Source of the DNA: Lysobacter firmicutimachus
Lineage (GTDB): Bacteria > Pseudomonadota > Gammaproteobacteria > Xanthomonadales > Xanthomonadaceae
Length of the DNA stretch: 64,000 nt
NCBI RefSeq assembly: GCF_037027445.1
Contig: NZ_JBANDL010000002.1
Location: 4,181,001-4,245,000 of the forward strand
Direction: 5' to 3'
Shown: piece after piece, positions 1 to 8,806 of the stretch
Layout of the letters: every line of letters begins with the position of its first letter
Numbering within the stretch: position 1 is the first letter of the stretch
Program-made: the position numbers and the translations under genes
The notes under the pieces: model-generated
What the model was told of the DNA's origin: nothing
What the model saw: only the letters and a program-made list of their open reading frames with translations
Databases searched by the model: none

Positions 1-90
1 GGCGCCGCGCCCGGCTGCGACCGGGCTACGGCCAGGATCGGCATGCCGCCCGGGCGGTCCTGCCGGTCCGCGGCGGCGCCGAAACGCAAC

Positions 91-110
91 GGCCCGCCAT
101 GCGGCGGGCC
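91..110 (-). terminator. Hairpin downstream of the symporter gene
   Basis: Perfect 8-bp stem GGCCCGCC/GGCGGGCC with a 4-nt loop, 27 nt past the stop codon of the leftward symporter gene. On the minus strand it is followed by a weak T-containing stretch (GTTGCGTTTCG) rather than a clean U run, so termination is plausible but not certain. Nothing else is recognisable in bases 1-137. Confidence 0.5.
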
Positions 111-137
111 GGACGAGCTGCGCAACGGGGACCCGGC

Positions 138-1517
138 TCAGTCGCCGAGTTGCTCCGCCGGCGGGTCGCTGACGCCGCGCGAAACCATCGAGGCGATGGC
201 GATGTCGCCGGTGACGTTGAGCGTGGTGCGGCACATGTCGAGGAAGTGATTGACGCCCAGGATCAGACCGATGCCTTCCGGCGGCACCTTGACCATGGCG
301 CAGATCATCGCCACCACCGGCAGCGAGCCCGAGGGCACGCCGGCGGTGCCGATGCCGCCGAGGATGCAGACCAGCATGACCATGACCTGCTGGCCCAGGC
401 TCAGGTCGACGCCGAAGAACTGGGCCAGGAAGATCACCGTGACGCCCTCGAACAGCGCGGTGCCGTTCTGGTTGGCGGTAGCGCCGACAGTGAGGACGAA
501 GCGCGACACCCGGCGCGGCAGCTTGAGCTCCTCTTCGGCCACGCGCAGCGCGGTCGGCAGGGTGGCATTGCTCGATGCGGTCGAGAACGCCAGCACCATC
601 GCTTCCTGCACGCCCTTGAAGAACGCCGTCGGCGAGCGGCCGCCGATGAACTTCAGCGCCAGCGAATAGACCACGAACAGGTGGATCGCCAGCGCCGCGA
701 CCACCACCGCGACGTACTTGGCCAGCTTGAACAGCAAGTCCCAGCCGAACGCCGAAGCCAGGTTGAACATGAAGCAGAACACCGCGTACGGCGCCAGCTT
801 GATGACCAGGCCGATCAGGGTCATGGAGATGTCGAACAACCCCTGGATGCCTTCGCGCAGCGTGTCCACGGCCTTGGAGCGGGTCAGCACCATGCCCACG
901 CCGATCATCAGGGCGAAGAACATCACCGCCAGGATGGCGTCGTTGGCCGCGGCCTGGATCACGTTGCTGGGCACGATCGAGACCAGCATCTGGATGCCCT
1001 TGGGCGCTTCGGCGCTGCCCTTGACGATGCTCTGCGCGCGCTCGGCGTTCTCGCTCATCAACTGCTGGGCCTGGGCCGGATCGACCCCGGCGCCGGGCTG
1101 GAACAGGTTGACCATGACCAGGCCCAGCACCACCGCCAGCGAGGACATCAGGATGGTCAGGCCGAGCGTGCGCCAGCCGACCCGGCCGAAGGCGCGGATG
1201 TCGCCCATCTCGCTGACGCCCATGACCAGGGCCGAGAACAGCAGCGGGATCACCAGCATGAAGATCAGGCGCAGGAAGATCTCGCCCGCGGGGCCGGTGA
1301 GGGTCTCGGTGAGCAGCTTGAGCAGCGGCCGGCACTGCCAGATCTGCTCGGCGCCGGCGACCGCCGGCACGCAGGTCTGGCCGCCGAGCTGGGCCCAGGT
1401 GAGGCTGTTGAGGCCGGTGGCGTAGACGATCAGGCCGAGGGTGAGGCCGGCCAGAAAGCCGATCGCCATCTTCCAATGCAGCGGGAGCGACTTGCGCGCG
1501 TTCAGGGTTTCGCTCAT
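138..1517 (-). CDS. Dicarboxylate/amino acid:cation symporter (SLC1/DAACS family)
   Basis: A 459-residue inner-membrane secondary transporter. The family couples Na+ or H+ entry to uptake of C4-dicarboxylates or acidic/neutral amino acids. Hallmarks of the fold are visible in order: many hydrophobic segments, the serine-rich HP1 tip (STASSNATLP), the unwound TM7 motif (NQNGT), the HP2 tip (GTAGVPSGS) and the TM8 substrate-binding helix (CRTTLNVTGD), whose Arg and Asp bind substrate in characterised members. I chose the ATG at 1517 because the family's N-terminus begins there; the open frame continues upstream only through the overlapping batD region. The gene lies 76 bases after batD on the same strand and looks like a separate unit. 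The exact substrate cannot be assigned. Confidence 0.9.
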   Translation of the reverse strand: MSETLNARKSLPLHWKMAIGFLAGLTLGLIVYATGLNSLTWAQLGGQTCVPAVAGAEQIWQCRPLLKLLTETLTGPAGEIFLRLIFMLVIPLLFSALVMGVSEMGDIRAFGRVGWRTLGLTILMSSLAVVLGLVMVNLFQPGAGVDPAQAQQLMSENAERAQSIVKGSAEAPKGIQMLVSIVPSNVIQAAANDAILAVMFFALMIGVGMVLTRSKAVDTLREGIQGLFDISMTLIGLVIKLAPYAVFCFMFNLASAFGWDLLFKLAKYVAVVVAALAIHLFVVYSLALKFIGGRSPTAFFKGVQEAMVLAFSTASSNATLPTALRVAEEELKLPRRVSRFVLTVGATANQNGTALFEGVTVIFLAQFFGVDLSLGQQVMVMLVCILGGIGTAGVPSGSLPVVAMICAMVKVPPEGIGLILGVNHFLDMCRTTLNVTGDIAIASMVSRGVSDPPAEQLGD

Positions 1518-1593
1518 GAATCCGGCCCGGCCAATACAGCCGGCAGGATACACCAGGGCCCACGGTCGGCCGCCGCAGCGGCCGGGCCCCGGC

Positions 1594-3300
1594 TCAGGCC
1601 CCGCGGCGCGGCGGGTACAGCGGCGCCAGCGGCGAGTCCGGTTCGGTCTCGGGGGCCTGCCAGCGCGGCCCGCGGGCGAAGGCGTCGCGCAGCAGAGCGC
1701 GCGCGGCGACGCCGTCGCCACCGCCCCAGCGCGCCCGGCGCAAGGCCTGCACGGCCTCGCGTTGCAAGGGATCGGCCAGGCGCTCGACCAGTTCGTCGTC
1801 GTCGGCCGCCGGCGGCGTGGCCGCCGCGCGCAGCGCCGCAGCGATCTGTTCGAAGTCGCCGCGGTCCAGCAGTTCGCGCAGCGCCGCCGAGGGCTTGGCG
1901 AGCTTGGAGTTCGGCGCGGCACTCTGCGCGGCCTTGGCGGCGCTCGCGGCCGGGGATGCCGCCGGATGCGCGCGCAGGTGCAGCGCCCAGAGCAGGGTCG
2001 CCAACCACAACGCGGCGAAGAAGAACGCCGCCACGGCCCAGAGCTTGCCGCCGGCCGGGCCGGCACCGGCACCGGTTTCGGTCGCCAGGGCATCGGCGGC
2101 GACGCCGTCGGCGACCGGCGCGCTCGAACGCGGCGCGGCGCCGGGCGCGGTCGAGGGCGCACCGCCGGCCAGCACGTTCCAGTTCAATGGCGGCAGGGTC
2201 GCACTGCGCGCCTGGCCGGCACCGACGTCCCACCAATCCATGCGCACGCCGTCCAGGCGCACCGCACCGGCGCGTGCCGGCACCAGCGAGAACTTGCGCG
2301 TCAGCACCACCCTGGGCCGACCGTCGACGAAGCTCTCGTCGGCCTGCACGGGTTCGGGAAACACCTGCACGCCGTCGATCGGCGGCAATTGCAATTCCGG
2401 CAGTTGCGCCGCACCGGCGCCGTCGACGCGCGCCTCGATCACCAGACTGGCCGCACCGCCGGCGCGCAGTTCCTGCGGTGCGGTGCGGTAACGCAGGCTC
2501 AGCGCGCGCAACGGCAGCCAGGGCTGCGGCGCGTTCGCCGGCAACGCCTGCACTTCGAGCGTGCGCGGGCGGGTGCGGGCGCGCTGTTCGTCGCCACTGC
2601 CGCCCATCATCTGATCGATCATGCCCGGCGCGCTGCGCCCTTCGAACACCGCCGGCGGCACGGTCAGTGCGCCGCTGCGCTCGGGCACCAGCAAAAAGCG
2701 GCGCTCGACCACGGTGTAACGGCGGCCGCCGAGGTCGCGGCTGTACTGGGCGTCGTCGCCGACCCGCATCAACGAAGCGCCGTCCGGCGCGGGCTGATCG
2801 ATCTTGCCCGACAGCAACGGCACCGCCGCGTACAGCCGCACCACCCAACCCACCGCCTGTTGCACGTAAGGGCTGAGGTCGTCGCCCTCGTTTTCGATGA
2901 AGACATCGGCGCCGGCGCCCTGCGGGGTACCGCCGGCATCGGCTACGACCTCCAATTGCAGGGGCCGGGTGCGCTGGCCGGCGACCTGCAGCGCGGGAAT
3001 GTCGATCCGCCCGCTGCGTTTGGGCGCCAGCGAAACCGCATACAGGCTGCGCACCGACAAGCCGCCCCGATTGGGCACGACCTGGCTGTTGCTGGTGCTG
3101 CCGGTGACTTGGAAGTCGGCGTGCAGCGGGCCGTAATCGGGACGCCCGCCGACCGAACCGACCAGTTCGATGTTGAGGGTGACGGTCTCGCCGGCATGGA
3201 TCCGCTCGCGGTCGAGCCAGGCGCGCGGCTGCGCGAACGCACCGGCGCTCAACGTCGCCAGCAACAGCCACAGTCCGAATTGAACCAGCCTACGCGCCAT
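1594..3300 (-). CDS. batD: BatD-like protein (oxygen tolerance family)
   Basis: A 568-residue exported membrane-anchored protein. It has a signal peptide (about residues 1-23, ending in AGAFA), a long extracytoplasmic part made of beta-rich domains, and one transmembrane segment near residues 418-440 followed by a basic, alanine-rich cytoplasmic tail. This is the BatD architecture. BatD proteins work with BatA/BatB VWA proteins and MoxR ATPases in envelope stress tolerance in Bacteroides, Leptospira and Francisella; the mechanism is unsettled. It is the last gene of the moxR-bat operon and its start lies 4 bases after the batB/C stop codon, so translation is probably coupled. Confidence 0.85.
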   Translation of the reverse strand: MARRLVQFGLWLLLATLSAGAFAQPRAWLDRERIHAGETVTLNIELVGSVGGRPDYGPLHADFQVTGSTSNSQVVPNRGGLSVRSLYAVSLAPKRSGRIDIPALQVAGQRTRPLQLEVVADAGGTPQGAGADVFIENEGDDLSPYVQQAVGWVVRLYAAVPLLSGKIDQPAPDGASLMRVGDDAQYSRDLGGRRYTVVERRFLLVPERSGALTVPPAVFEGRSAPGMIDQMMGGSGDEQRARTRPRTLEVQALPANAPQPWLPLRALSLRYRTAPQELRAGGAASLVIEARVDGAGAAQLPELQLPPIDGVQVFPEPVQADESFVDGRPRVVLTRKFSLVPARAGAVRLDGVRMDWWDVGAGQARSATLPPLNWNVLAGGAPSTAPGAAPRSSAPVADGVAADALATETGAGAGPAGGKLWAVAAFFFAALWLATLLWALHLRAHPAASPAASAAKAAQSAAPNSKLAKPSAALRELLDRGDFEQIAAALRAAATPPAADDDELVERLADPLQREAVQALRRARWGGGDGVAARALLRDAFARGPRWQAPETEPDSPLAPLYPPRRGA

Positions 3301-3304
3301 CGCC

Positions 3305-5119
3305 TCAGTCTCCCTTCAGCGACTGCATCTGCCGCCGCTCGTATTCGATCTTGAACTTCTCCCGCAACAGCCCGCCCGGGTCGTCCGGGACGCGCTTGAG
3401 CCAGGCCTCGTTGGCCATCCGGCGTTCGCGCTGCTGCGCACTTTCGCGGCCGGGCGCCGGCGCCTTGCGATCGCCGCGTTGCGCACCGCCGCCCTGCGCC
3501 GCCCCCTGGCGCTCGAGCTCGCGCCGGATGCGTTCGCGCTGCGCCGCGTCGGCTTGCTGCTGCGCGGCCTGATCGGCGGCGCGCGGCGCTTCGCTGCGGC
3601 CGTTGCCGGCCCCCGAAGAACCGGGCTGCGGCTGGGGTTGCGGCCGCGGGGCGTTGCGGTCGCGCCGCGGATCTTGCGCGCGCTGACCGTCCTGCTGGCC
3701 CTTCTGCGACTGCGGCTTCGATTGCGAGCCTTGGCCGCCGTCGCGGCCCTGCCCCTTTTGTCCGCCGCCGTTGCGCTGCGGCGCGTCCTGCTTTCCCTGC
3801 TCCTGCGGCGACGGCGGACGCTGCTTGGCCGCAGCGACCGCGCGCCGGTTGGCCATCGCGTCGGCCATGCCCGGTTGCAGTTTCAGCGCTTGGTCGTAGG
3901 CCTGGATGGCTTCGTCGTAGCGGCCCTGGCGCGCCAGCGCGTTGCCGAGGTTGTACTGCGCATCGGCGCCCTGGCCCTGACGATACAACTCGCCGGCGCG
4001 CTCGAACTCGCCCTTGCGATAGGCCGCCGTGCCCTCCTCCATGCGCGCGTGCGCGGCCTGGTCGGCGCGTTGCCACAGACCCTGCGCGCGCGCCGGCGAC
4101 AGCGGCAGGCCCAGGCACAGCAGCAGCGCCAGCGCCGCCGCGCCGCTGCGGCGGCGGAACGCGAACAAGCCCAACAGCAGCAGCGGCGGCAACAGCCAAT
4201 AGCCGTTGTCCTCGCGCATCCGCCCCTGCTTGCCCTGCGCCGCGCCGGCATCGCCGATCTTCGGCGCCAGCACGCCGAGCGCGCGCAGATCGGCGTCGCC
4301 CTGGCCGATCGCGGCATAGCGGCCGCCGCCGTCGCCGGCCAGGCGACGCAGCGAATCGGCGTCCAGCGCCACCGAGACGATTCGGCCGTCGGGCCGGCGG
4401 AACGGCGTCGCCGTGTCGCCGCCCAGGCCCAACGCCGACACCCGATAGCCTTGTTCGCGGGCCTTCTCCGCCGCCGCGCGCGCGGCGCGATCGGCTTGGT
4501 CGGTGATCAGCAGGATCTCGCCGCGCTCGAAACCGGCCTGGCGCAGCAAGCGCGCCGACCAGGCGATCGCGCGATCGGCGCGCTGGCCGTCGCCAGGCAT
4601 GATGTCCGGCGTCAGCGCGTCGAGAAAGATCGCCACGTTGCGCCCGTCGTCGGTCAACGGAGCGACGGTGTAAGCGTCGTCGGCGTAGACCACCAGACCG
4701 ACATGGCCGCCGTCGCGCTCGCGCAGCAGGACCGACAACTTGGCCCGCGCCTGCGCCAACCGGGTCGGCGGCAGATCGCCGGCCAGGCTGCGGCTGGACA
4801 GGTCCAGCGCCAGCACCAGCGGCGTGCGCGCCTGCCACAACGGCTGTTCGCTTTCGCGCCAGCTCGGCCCGCTCAAGGCCAGCACCGCGACGACATAGCC
4901 CAGCGCCGCGGCGACCGCCGCCAGGCGCGACGCCCGGCCAGCACGGCCATCCAGCAGATGCGGCAGCAGGTGCGCATCGACCGCGCCGCGCCAGACGCTG
5001 CGATCGCGCCGGCGCCGACGCCACCACCCGGCCAGCAACGGCAGCGCCGCGAGCAGCCACAGCCACTGCGGCCGCAGCCAATGCAGATCGGTCCACAGCG
5101 ACCACACCGAAGCGCTCAT
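3305..5119 (-). CDS. BatB/BatC fusion: membrane VWA domain plus TPR repeats
   Basis: 604 residues. The order is an N-terminal membrane segment (about 17-31), a second hydrophobic segment (about 68-85), a von Willebrand A domain (about 95-290), another membrane segment (about 305-325), two TPR-like units (about 355-426) and a long Gln/Gly/Pro-rich low-complexity tail. In many bacteria BatB (VWA) and BatC (TPR) are separate genes; here they form one chain. The first MIDAS loop reads DLSSR instead of the canonical DxSxS seen in the neighbouring BatA, so metal binding may be lost. The start ATG at 5119 overlaps the batA stop codon (ATGA). The family function is envelope stress tolerance; the details are inferred. 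Confidence 0.85.
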   Translation of the reverse strand: MSASVWSLWTDLHWLRPQWLWLLAALPLLAGWWRRRRRDRSVWRGAVDAHLLPHLLDGRAGRASRLAAVAAALGYVVAVLALSGPSWRESEQPLWQARTPLVLALDLSSRSLAGDLPPTRLAQARAKLSVLLRERDGGHVGLVVYADDAYTVAPLTDDGRNVAIFLDALTPDIMPGDGQRADRAIAWSARLLRQAGFERGEILLITDQADRAARAAAEKAREQGYRVSALGLGGDTATPFRRPDGRIVSVALDADSLRRLAGDGGGRYAAIGQGDADLRALGVLAPKIGDAGAAQGKQGRMREDNGYWLLPPLLLLGLFAFRRRSGAAALALLLCLGLPLSPARAQGLWQRADQAAHARMEEGTAAYRKGEFERAGELYRQGQGADAQYNLGNALARQGRYDEAIQAYDQALKLQPGMADAMANRRAVAAAKQRPPSPQEQGKQDAPQRNGGGQKGQGRDGGQGSQSKPQSQKGQQDGQRAQDPRRDRNAPRPQPQPQPGSSGAGNGRSEAPRAADQAAQQQADAAQRERIRRELERQGAAQGGGAQRGDRKAPAPGRESAQQRERRMANEAWLKRVPDDPGGLLREKFKIEYERRQMQSLKGD

Positions 5120-6120
5120 GCCGGCCTCCGCCGCGGCCACAGGAAACCGAGCAGGGCCAAGGCCAGGGCGCCGCCCAGCGGCCAGGCGTAACGTTCGATG
5201 CGCGGCCGCACCGCCTGGCCCGGTCGGCGGATCGGCTCGAGCCGGTCGATCTCGGCGTAGATGCCGACCAGCTCGCCGGTGTCGCGGGCGCGGAAGAAGC
5301 GGCCGCCGGTGGTCCGGGCGATGTGGCGCAACGTGCTTTCGTCGAGCGCGTCGCCGCCGGGCACGGCGATCTTGAAGCCGAACAGCGACAGCGAGCCGTC
5401 GCCGCCGAAAGCGATGGTGTGGATGCGCACCCGATCGTCGCGCGCCAGCTCGGCGGCCTTGCGCGGGTCCAACGCACCGGCGGTGTTGACGCCGTCGGTA
5501 AGCAGGATCAGCACGCGCTGTTCGGCCGGCTGCTCGCGCAGACGCTTGACCGCCAGCCCGATCGCGTCGCCGATCGCGGTCTCCTGGCCGGCCAGGCCGA
5601 CCACGCTGTCGCGCAACTGGTCGCGCACGGTGGCGCGGTCCAGGGTCAAGGGCGCCAGCGCGTAAGCGCGGCGGCCGAACACGATCAGGCCGACGCGGTC
5701 GCCGCTGCGCCGCTCCAGAAAGTCGGCCAGCACCGCTTTGGCCGCGGTGAGGCGATCGACCGGGCGGTCGTTCAAACTCATGTCGGGCTCGCTCATGCTG
5801 CCCGACAGGTCCAGCGCCAGCATCAGATCCCGTCCGACTTGCGGCGGCTGCACCGCCTCGCCGAGCTGTTGCGGCCGCGCCGCGGCCACGCACAGCAGCG
5901 CCCACGCCAGCCACATCCATCCGCGCGCACCGCCGCCGCGCAAGCTGCGGCCGCCGTGGCCGGCGACCGCGTCCAGGCGCGCGCCGAACGGCACCTTGAG
6001 CGCGGCCGACGCTTCGCGCGCCGGCGGCAACAGCCAGCGCGCCAGCCACGGCAGCGGCAGCGCCAGCAGCCACCACGGCCAGGCGAAGAGCTCGCTCCAC
6101 CGGCTCAGCCAGTCGCTCAT
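5116..6120 (-). CDS. batA: BatA-like membrane VWA-domain protein
   Basis: 334 residues. Two hydrophobic segments precede the VWA domain and one closes the protein (about 310-328), so the VWA domain is probably cytoplasmic-facing and tethered at both ends. The MIDAS motif is intact: DLSGS near residue 100, with later Thr and Asp positions (LLTDGVN) also present. BatA proteins are thought to act with MoxR AAA ATPases and the other Bat proteins as a chaperone-like envelope complex. The start at 6120 was chosen because the hydrophobic N-terminus typical of the family begins there. The stop codon overlaps the next gene's start, which supports one operon. Confidence 0.88.
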   Translation of the reverse strand: MSDWLSRWSELFAWPWWLLALPLPWLARWLLPPAREASAALKVPFGARLDAVAGHGGRSLRGGGARGWMWLAWALLCVAAARPQQLGEAVQPPQVGRDLMLALDLSGSMSEPDMSLNDRPVDRLTAAKAVLADFLERRSGDRVGLIVFGRRAYALAPLTLDRATVRDQLRDSVVGLAGQETAIGDAIGLAVKRLREQPAEQRVLILLTDGVNTAGALDPRKAAELARDDRVRIHTIAFGGDGSLSLFGFKIAVPGGDALDESTLRHIARTTGGRFFRARDTGELVGIYAEIDRLEPIRRPGQAVRPRIERYAWPLGGALALALLGFLWPRRRPA

Positions 6121-6145
6121 GCGTCGGCGTCCGTGTCGTGCGCGC

Positions 6146-6601
6146 TCATCGGCCCGCCCCCATCCACTGCAGGAAGCGGCGCCGGGCCAGGTCGCGCAAC
6201 GCCGCGACCCGACCGGGCTCGACCTCGCGCCGATAGGCGCCGTCGAGCAGAACGCGGCCGTCGCCTTCGGCGAAGTCGCGGCGGCGGCTGTCACGATCGA
6301 GGAATTCCAGCCAGGCCTCGCCCTGCAGACGGTCGGCCTGCGGATCGCGCCGGCGCGCGGCGCGACGCAGCAGTTCGGAAATCGCCGCGACCTGGGCCGC
6401 GGGCGTTTCGGCCGCGGCCAGCGCCTGATCGAACACGCGTTCGATCGCCGCGCGGCGTCGCGCACGGCGACGGCGCCAGAACCAGACGACCGCGGCGACC
6501 GCCAGCAACGCGGCGGCCAGCAGCCACCAGCCCGGCGCCGGCGGCCACCACGACGGCGCCGGCGGCAGATGCACGTCGCGCAGCGGCAGTTGCGCGGCCA
6601 T
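6146..6601 (-). CDS. DUF4381-type membrane protein of the moxR-bat operon
   Basis: 151 residues. A short N-terminal stretch (LPLRDVHLPP) is followed by one transmembrane helix (about residues 25-43) and a basic cytoplasmic part (RRRRARRR) with a helical domain. The N-terminal LRDIHLP-like motif and the position between DUF58 and batA are typical of DUF4381 proteins, whose function is unknown; they always seem to travel with moxR/bat genes. The ATG overlaps the DUF58 stop codon, which indicates coupled translation. Confidence 0.8.
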   Translation of the reverse strand: MAAQLPLRDVHLPPAPSWWPPAPGWWLLAAALLAVAAVVWFWRRRRARRRAAIERVFDQALAAAETPAAQVAAISELLRRAARRRDPQADRLQGEAWLEFLDRDSRRRDFAEGDGRVLLDGAYRREVEPGRVAALRDLARRRFLQWMGAGR

Positions 6602-7497
6602 CAGGCCACCAGCGGCCGCGCGCAGCCGAGCAAGGGCAGCCAGGATTCGCTGGTCGCGTCGGTCGCCAACGCCTGCACGCGCACGCCTCGCGCCGGCAGT
6701 TGCTCCAGCGCGGCGTCGACCGGCGCGACGAAGGTCTCGCGCCAGCGCCGGCGCGCGTCGTCGGCGCCGAGATCGAGTTCGATCCGCTGCCCGTCGCGAC
6801 TGAACGGAAGCATCGCCCGCGGCGGTTGCGTCTCGACCGGATCGGTCAACAGCAGCACCACGACTTCGTGATGCTGGGCCAGGGTCGCCCAACGCCGGGC
6901 CGGCAGCGCTGCGACGCTGGCCGGATCGGCCAGCACCAGCAGCCGCGAACCCGGGCGCAGCAGGCGCGCGGCATGGTCCAGCCCGACCTCCAAGCCGGCA
7001 TCGTCGGCCGGAGCCTGGGCGTACCAGCGCACCATCGCGTCGAGCACGCGCAACGCGCCGCGCGGGCCGGCCGCAGGCGTCACCGGCGGCTCGCGCAGGC
7101 TGCCGCGCAAGGCGGCGATGCGGTCGCCGTCGCGCACCGCGGCCCAGGCGGCTACCGCGCCGGCGCGCGCCGCCTGCACCGACTTGAACCGCACCCGGGT
7201 GCCGAAATACAGCGACGGCGCGGTATCGGCGACGATCAGGCTGAGCCGTTCGCGCTCGGCCTGGAACAGTTTGGTGTGCGCACGGCCGGTGCGCGCGGTC
7301 AGGCGCCAATCGATATGGCGCGCGTCGTCGCCGTGCGAGTACTCACGCGACTCGGCGTACTCCATGCCGCGACCGCGCAGCGGCGACAGCGCTTGGCCGC
7401 TGACGCCGTGGCGGCCCTGGCGGGCAGCGCGCCGCCCGCTCGCCGCCGCACGCAGCGCGACCAGCTCGCTCAGACTCGGCACCACCCCTTCGCTCAC
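6601..7497 (-). CDS. DUF58 domain protein
   Basis: 298 residues. The signature of DUF58 is clear at residues 43-70: G-x-E-Y-x-E-x-R-E-Y, then GDD, R and IDW, then AR. DUF58 proteins have a VWA-like fold and almost always sit directly downstream of a MoxR AAA ATPase, as here. The gene begins about 95 bases after the moxR stop codon, and the gap carries a short GGGATTS-type repeat array. No signal peptide or membrane segment is visible, so it is probably cytoplasmic and acts with MoxR. Exact biochemical role unknown. Confidence 0.88.
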   Translation of the reverse strand: MSEGVVPSLSELVALRAAASGRRAARQGRHGVSGQALSPLRGRGMEYAESREYSHGDDARHIDWRLTARTGRAHTKLFQAERERLSLIVADTAPSLYFGTRVRFKSVQAARAGAVAAWAAVRDGDRIAALRGSLREPPVTPAAGPRGALRVLDAMVRWYAQAPADDAGLEVGLDHAARLLRPGSRLLVLADPASVAALPARRWATLAQHHEVVVLLLTDPVETQPPRAMLPFSRDGQRIELDLGADDARRRWRETFVAPVDAALEQLPARGVRVQALATDATSESWLPLLGCARPLVA

Positions 7498-7557
7498 CGC
7501 AAGCCTCCGTCAAACTGCGGATTCGAACGGGGATCTCCCGTCGCCGCGCAACCGCTG

Positions 7558-7590
7558 CGAATCCCCGATCCCGAATCCCGAATCCCCGCC
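7558..7590. repeat. GGGATTS heptanucleotide array (copy A)
   Basis: Short degenerate run of the 7-base unit GGGATTC/GGGATTG (seen here as its complement GAATCCC) in the gap between moxR and the DUF58 gene. It belongs to the dispersed family described in the findings. Confidence 0.7.
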
Positions 7591-7591
7591 C

Positions 7592-8608
7592 TCAAGGCAA
7601 CGGCACCCGCTTGAGCAGTTCGCCGAGCAGGCGATCGCCGTCCCAACCCTCGGCGGTGGCCTCGTAGCTAGGCAGGATGCGGTGGCGCAATACCTCCGGG
7701 GCGATCGCGCGCACGTCGTCGGGGGTGACGAAATCGCGCCCGGCCAGCCAGGCGTGCGCGCGCGCGCAACGCTCCAGCGCGATCGAACCGCGCGGGCTGG
7801 CGCCCCAGGCGATGCGCCGGGCCAGCGCCGGGTCGTAGCGGCCGGCGTCGCGCGAGGCCAGCACGATCTCGATCAGATAACGCTCCACCGCCGGCGCCAC
7901 GTGCAGGTCGAGCACTGCGGCGCGGGCGGCGAACACGTCGGCCTGCGGCATCCGCGTCAGCGCGGCCGGGGCGGGCCGCAGCGTCTGCCGCGCGCGTTCG
8001 CGCGCCAGCCGCAGGATCTCGGTTTCGGCGGCGGCCTCGGGGTAGCCGATGCGCACGTGCATCAGGAACCGGTCCAACTGCGCTTCCGGCAAGGGGAAGG
8101 TGCCTTCCTGTTCGATCGGGTTCTGGGTCGCCATGACCAGGAACAGCGGCGGCAACGCATAGGTCGCCCGACCGACGGTGACCTGACGCTCGCCCATCGC
8201 CTCCAGCAACGCCGATTGCACCTTGGCCGGGGCACGGTTGATTTCGTCGGCGAGCAGGATCGGATGGAAGATCGGCCCGGCCTGGAACTCGAACCGGCCT
8301 TCCTGAGGGCGCCAGACTTCGGTGCCGGTCAAATCGGCCGGCAGCAGGTCGGGAGTGAACTGGACCCGGGCGAAGTCCGCCTCCAGGCGCGTGGCCAGGG
8401 CGCGCACCGCGCTGGTCTTGGCCAGGCCGGGCGCGCCCTCGACCAGCAGGTGGCCGTCGGCGAGCAAGGCGATCAGCAGCCGCTCGATCAGCTCGGCCTG
8501 GCCGACGATCTCCAGCGCCAGCGCGTCGCGCAGGGCCCGGAAATCGTCGTGCAGGCGGGCGCCGTCGGCGCCTTGGGGGTCGCGGGAGCGGTCGATTGCG
8601 CTGTCCAT
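7592..8608 (-). CDS. MoxR-family AAA+ ATPase
   Basis: 338 residues from the chosen ATG. Motifs in order: Walker A (EGAPGLAKT, about residue 60), Walker B with the MoxR-typical extension (LLADEINRAPAK), and the sensor region (MATQNPIEQEGTFPLPEAQ). MoxR ATPases act as chaperones that mature partner proteins, commonly VWA-domain proteins encoded next door; here these would be the DUF58, BatA and BatB/C proteins. It is the first gene of the six-gene leftward operon. The frame is open upstream to an in-frame ATG at 8656, but MDSAIDRS at 8608 looks more like the family N-terminus. Confidence 0.92.
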   Translation of the reverse strand: MDSAIDRSRDPQGADGARLHDDFRALRDALALEIVGQAELIERLLIALLADGHLLVEGAPGLAKTSAVRALATRLEADFARVQFTPDLLPADLTGTEVWRPQEGRFEFQAGPIFHPILLADEINRAPAKVQSALLEAMGERQVTVGRATYALPPLFLVMATQNPIEQEGTFPLPEAQLDRFLMHVRIGYPEAAAETEILRLARERARQTLRPAPAALTRMPQADVFAARAAVLDLHVAPAVERYLIEIVLASRDAGRYDPALARRIAWGASPRGSIALERCARAHAWLAGRDFVTPDDVRAIAPEVLRHRILPSYEATAEGWDGDRLLGELLKRVPLP

Positions 8609-8765
8609 CCGGTATCCAGTGACGATCGGGAGCGATACGCCCCGATTTTGACCCAAGTCGGCGGGAGAGGTTCAAAACCGCCGCAGCGCGGCCGCGGCCA
8701 GTTCATGCCGCGCTCACGGCGCAGGCGATGCAAGGCCCGGTCCGACGCCAGCCGCAAAAACGCGA

Positions 8766-8785
8766 AAAGGGCCCGAAGGCCCTTT
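8766..8785 (-). terminator. Rho-independent terminator after pilQ
   Basis: Perfect 8-bp stem AAAGGGCC/GGCCCTTT with a 4-base loop, 21 bases beyond the pilQ stop codon. On the minus strand it is followed by TCGCGTTTTTGC. This separates the pil operon from the moxR operon. Confidence 0.8.
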
Positions 8786-8806
8786 CCGCACGGCGTCCAG
8801 CGCGAA

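Noticed and set aside
99..2876. Very long plus-strand open frame antisense to the symporter and batD
   Set aside because: Antisense to two recognisable genes. Its composition (His/Arg/Gln/Ala-rich, no domain) is the shadow of G+C-rich coding DNA on the other strand.
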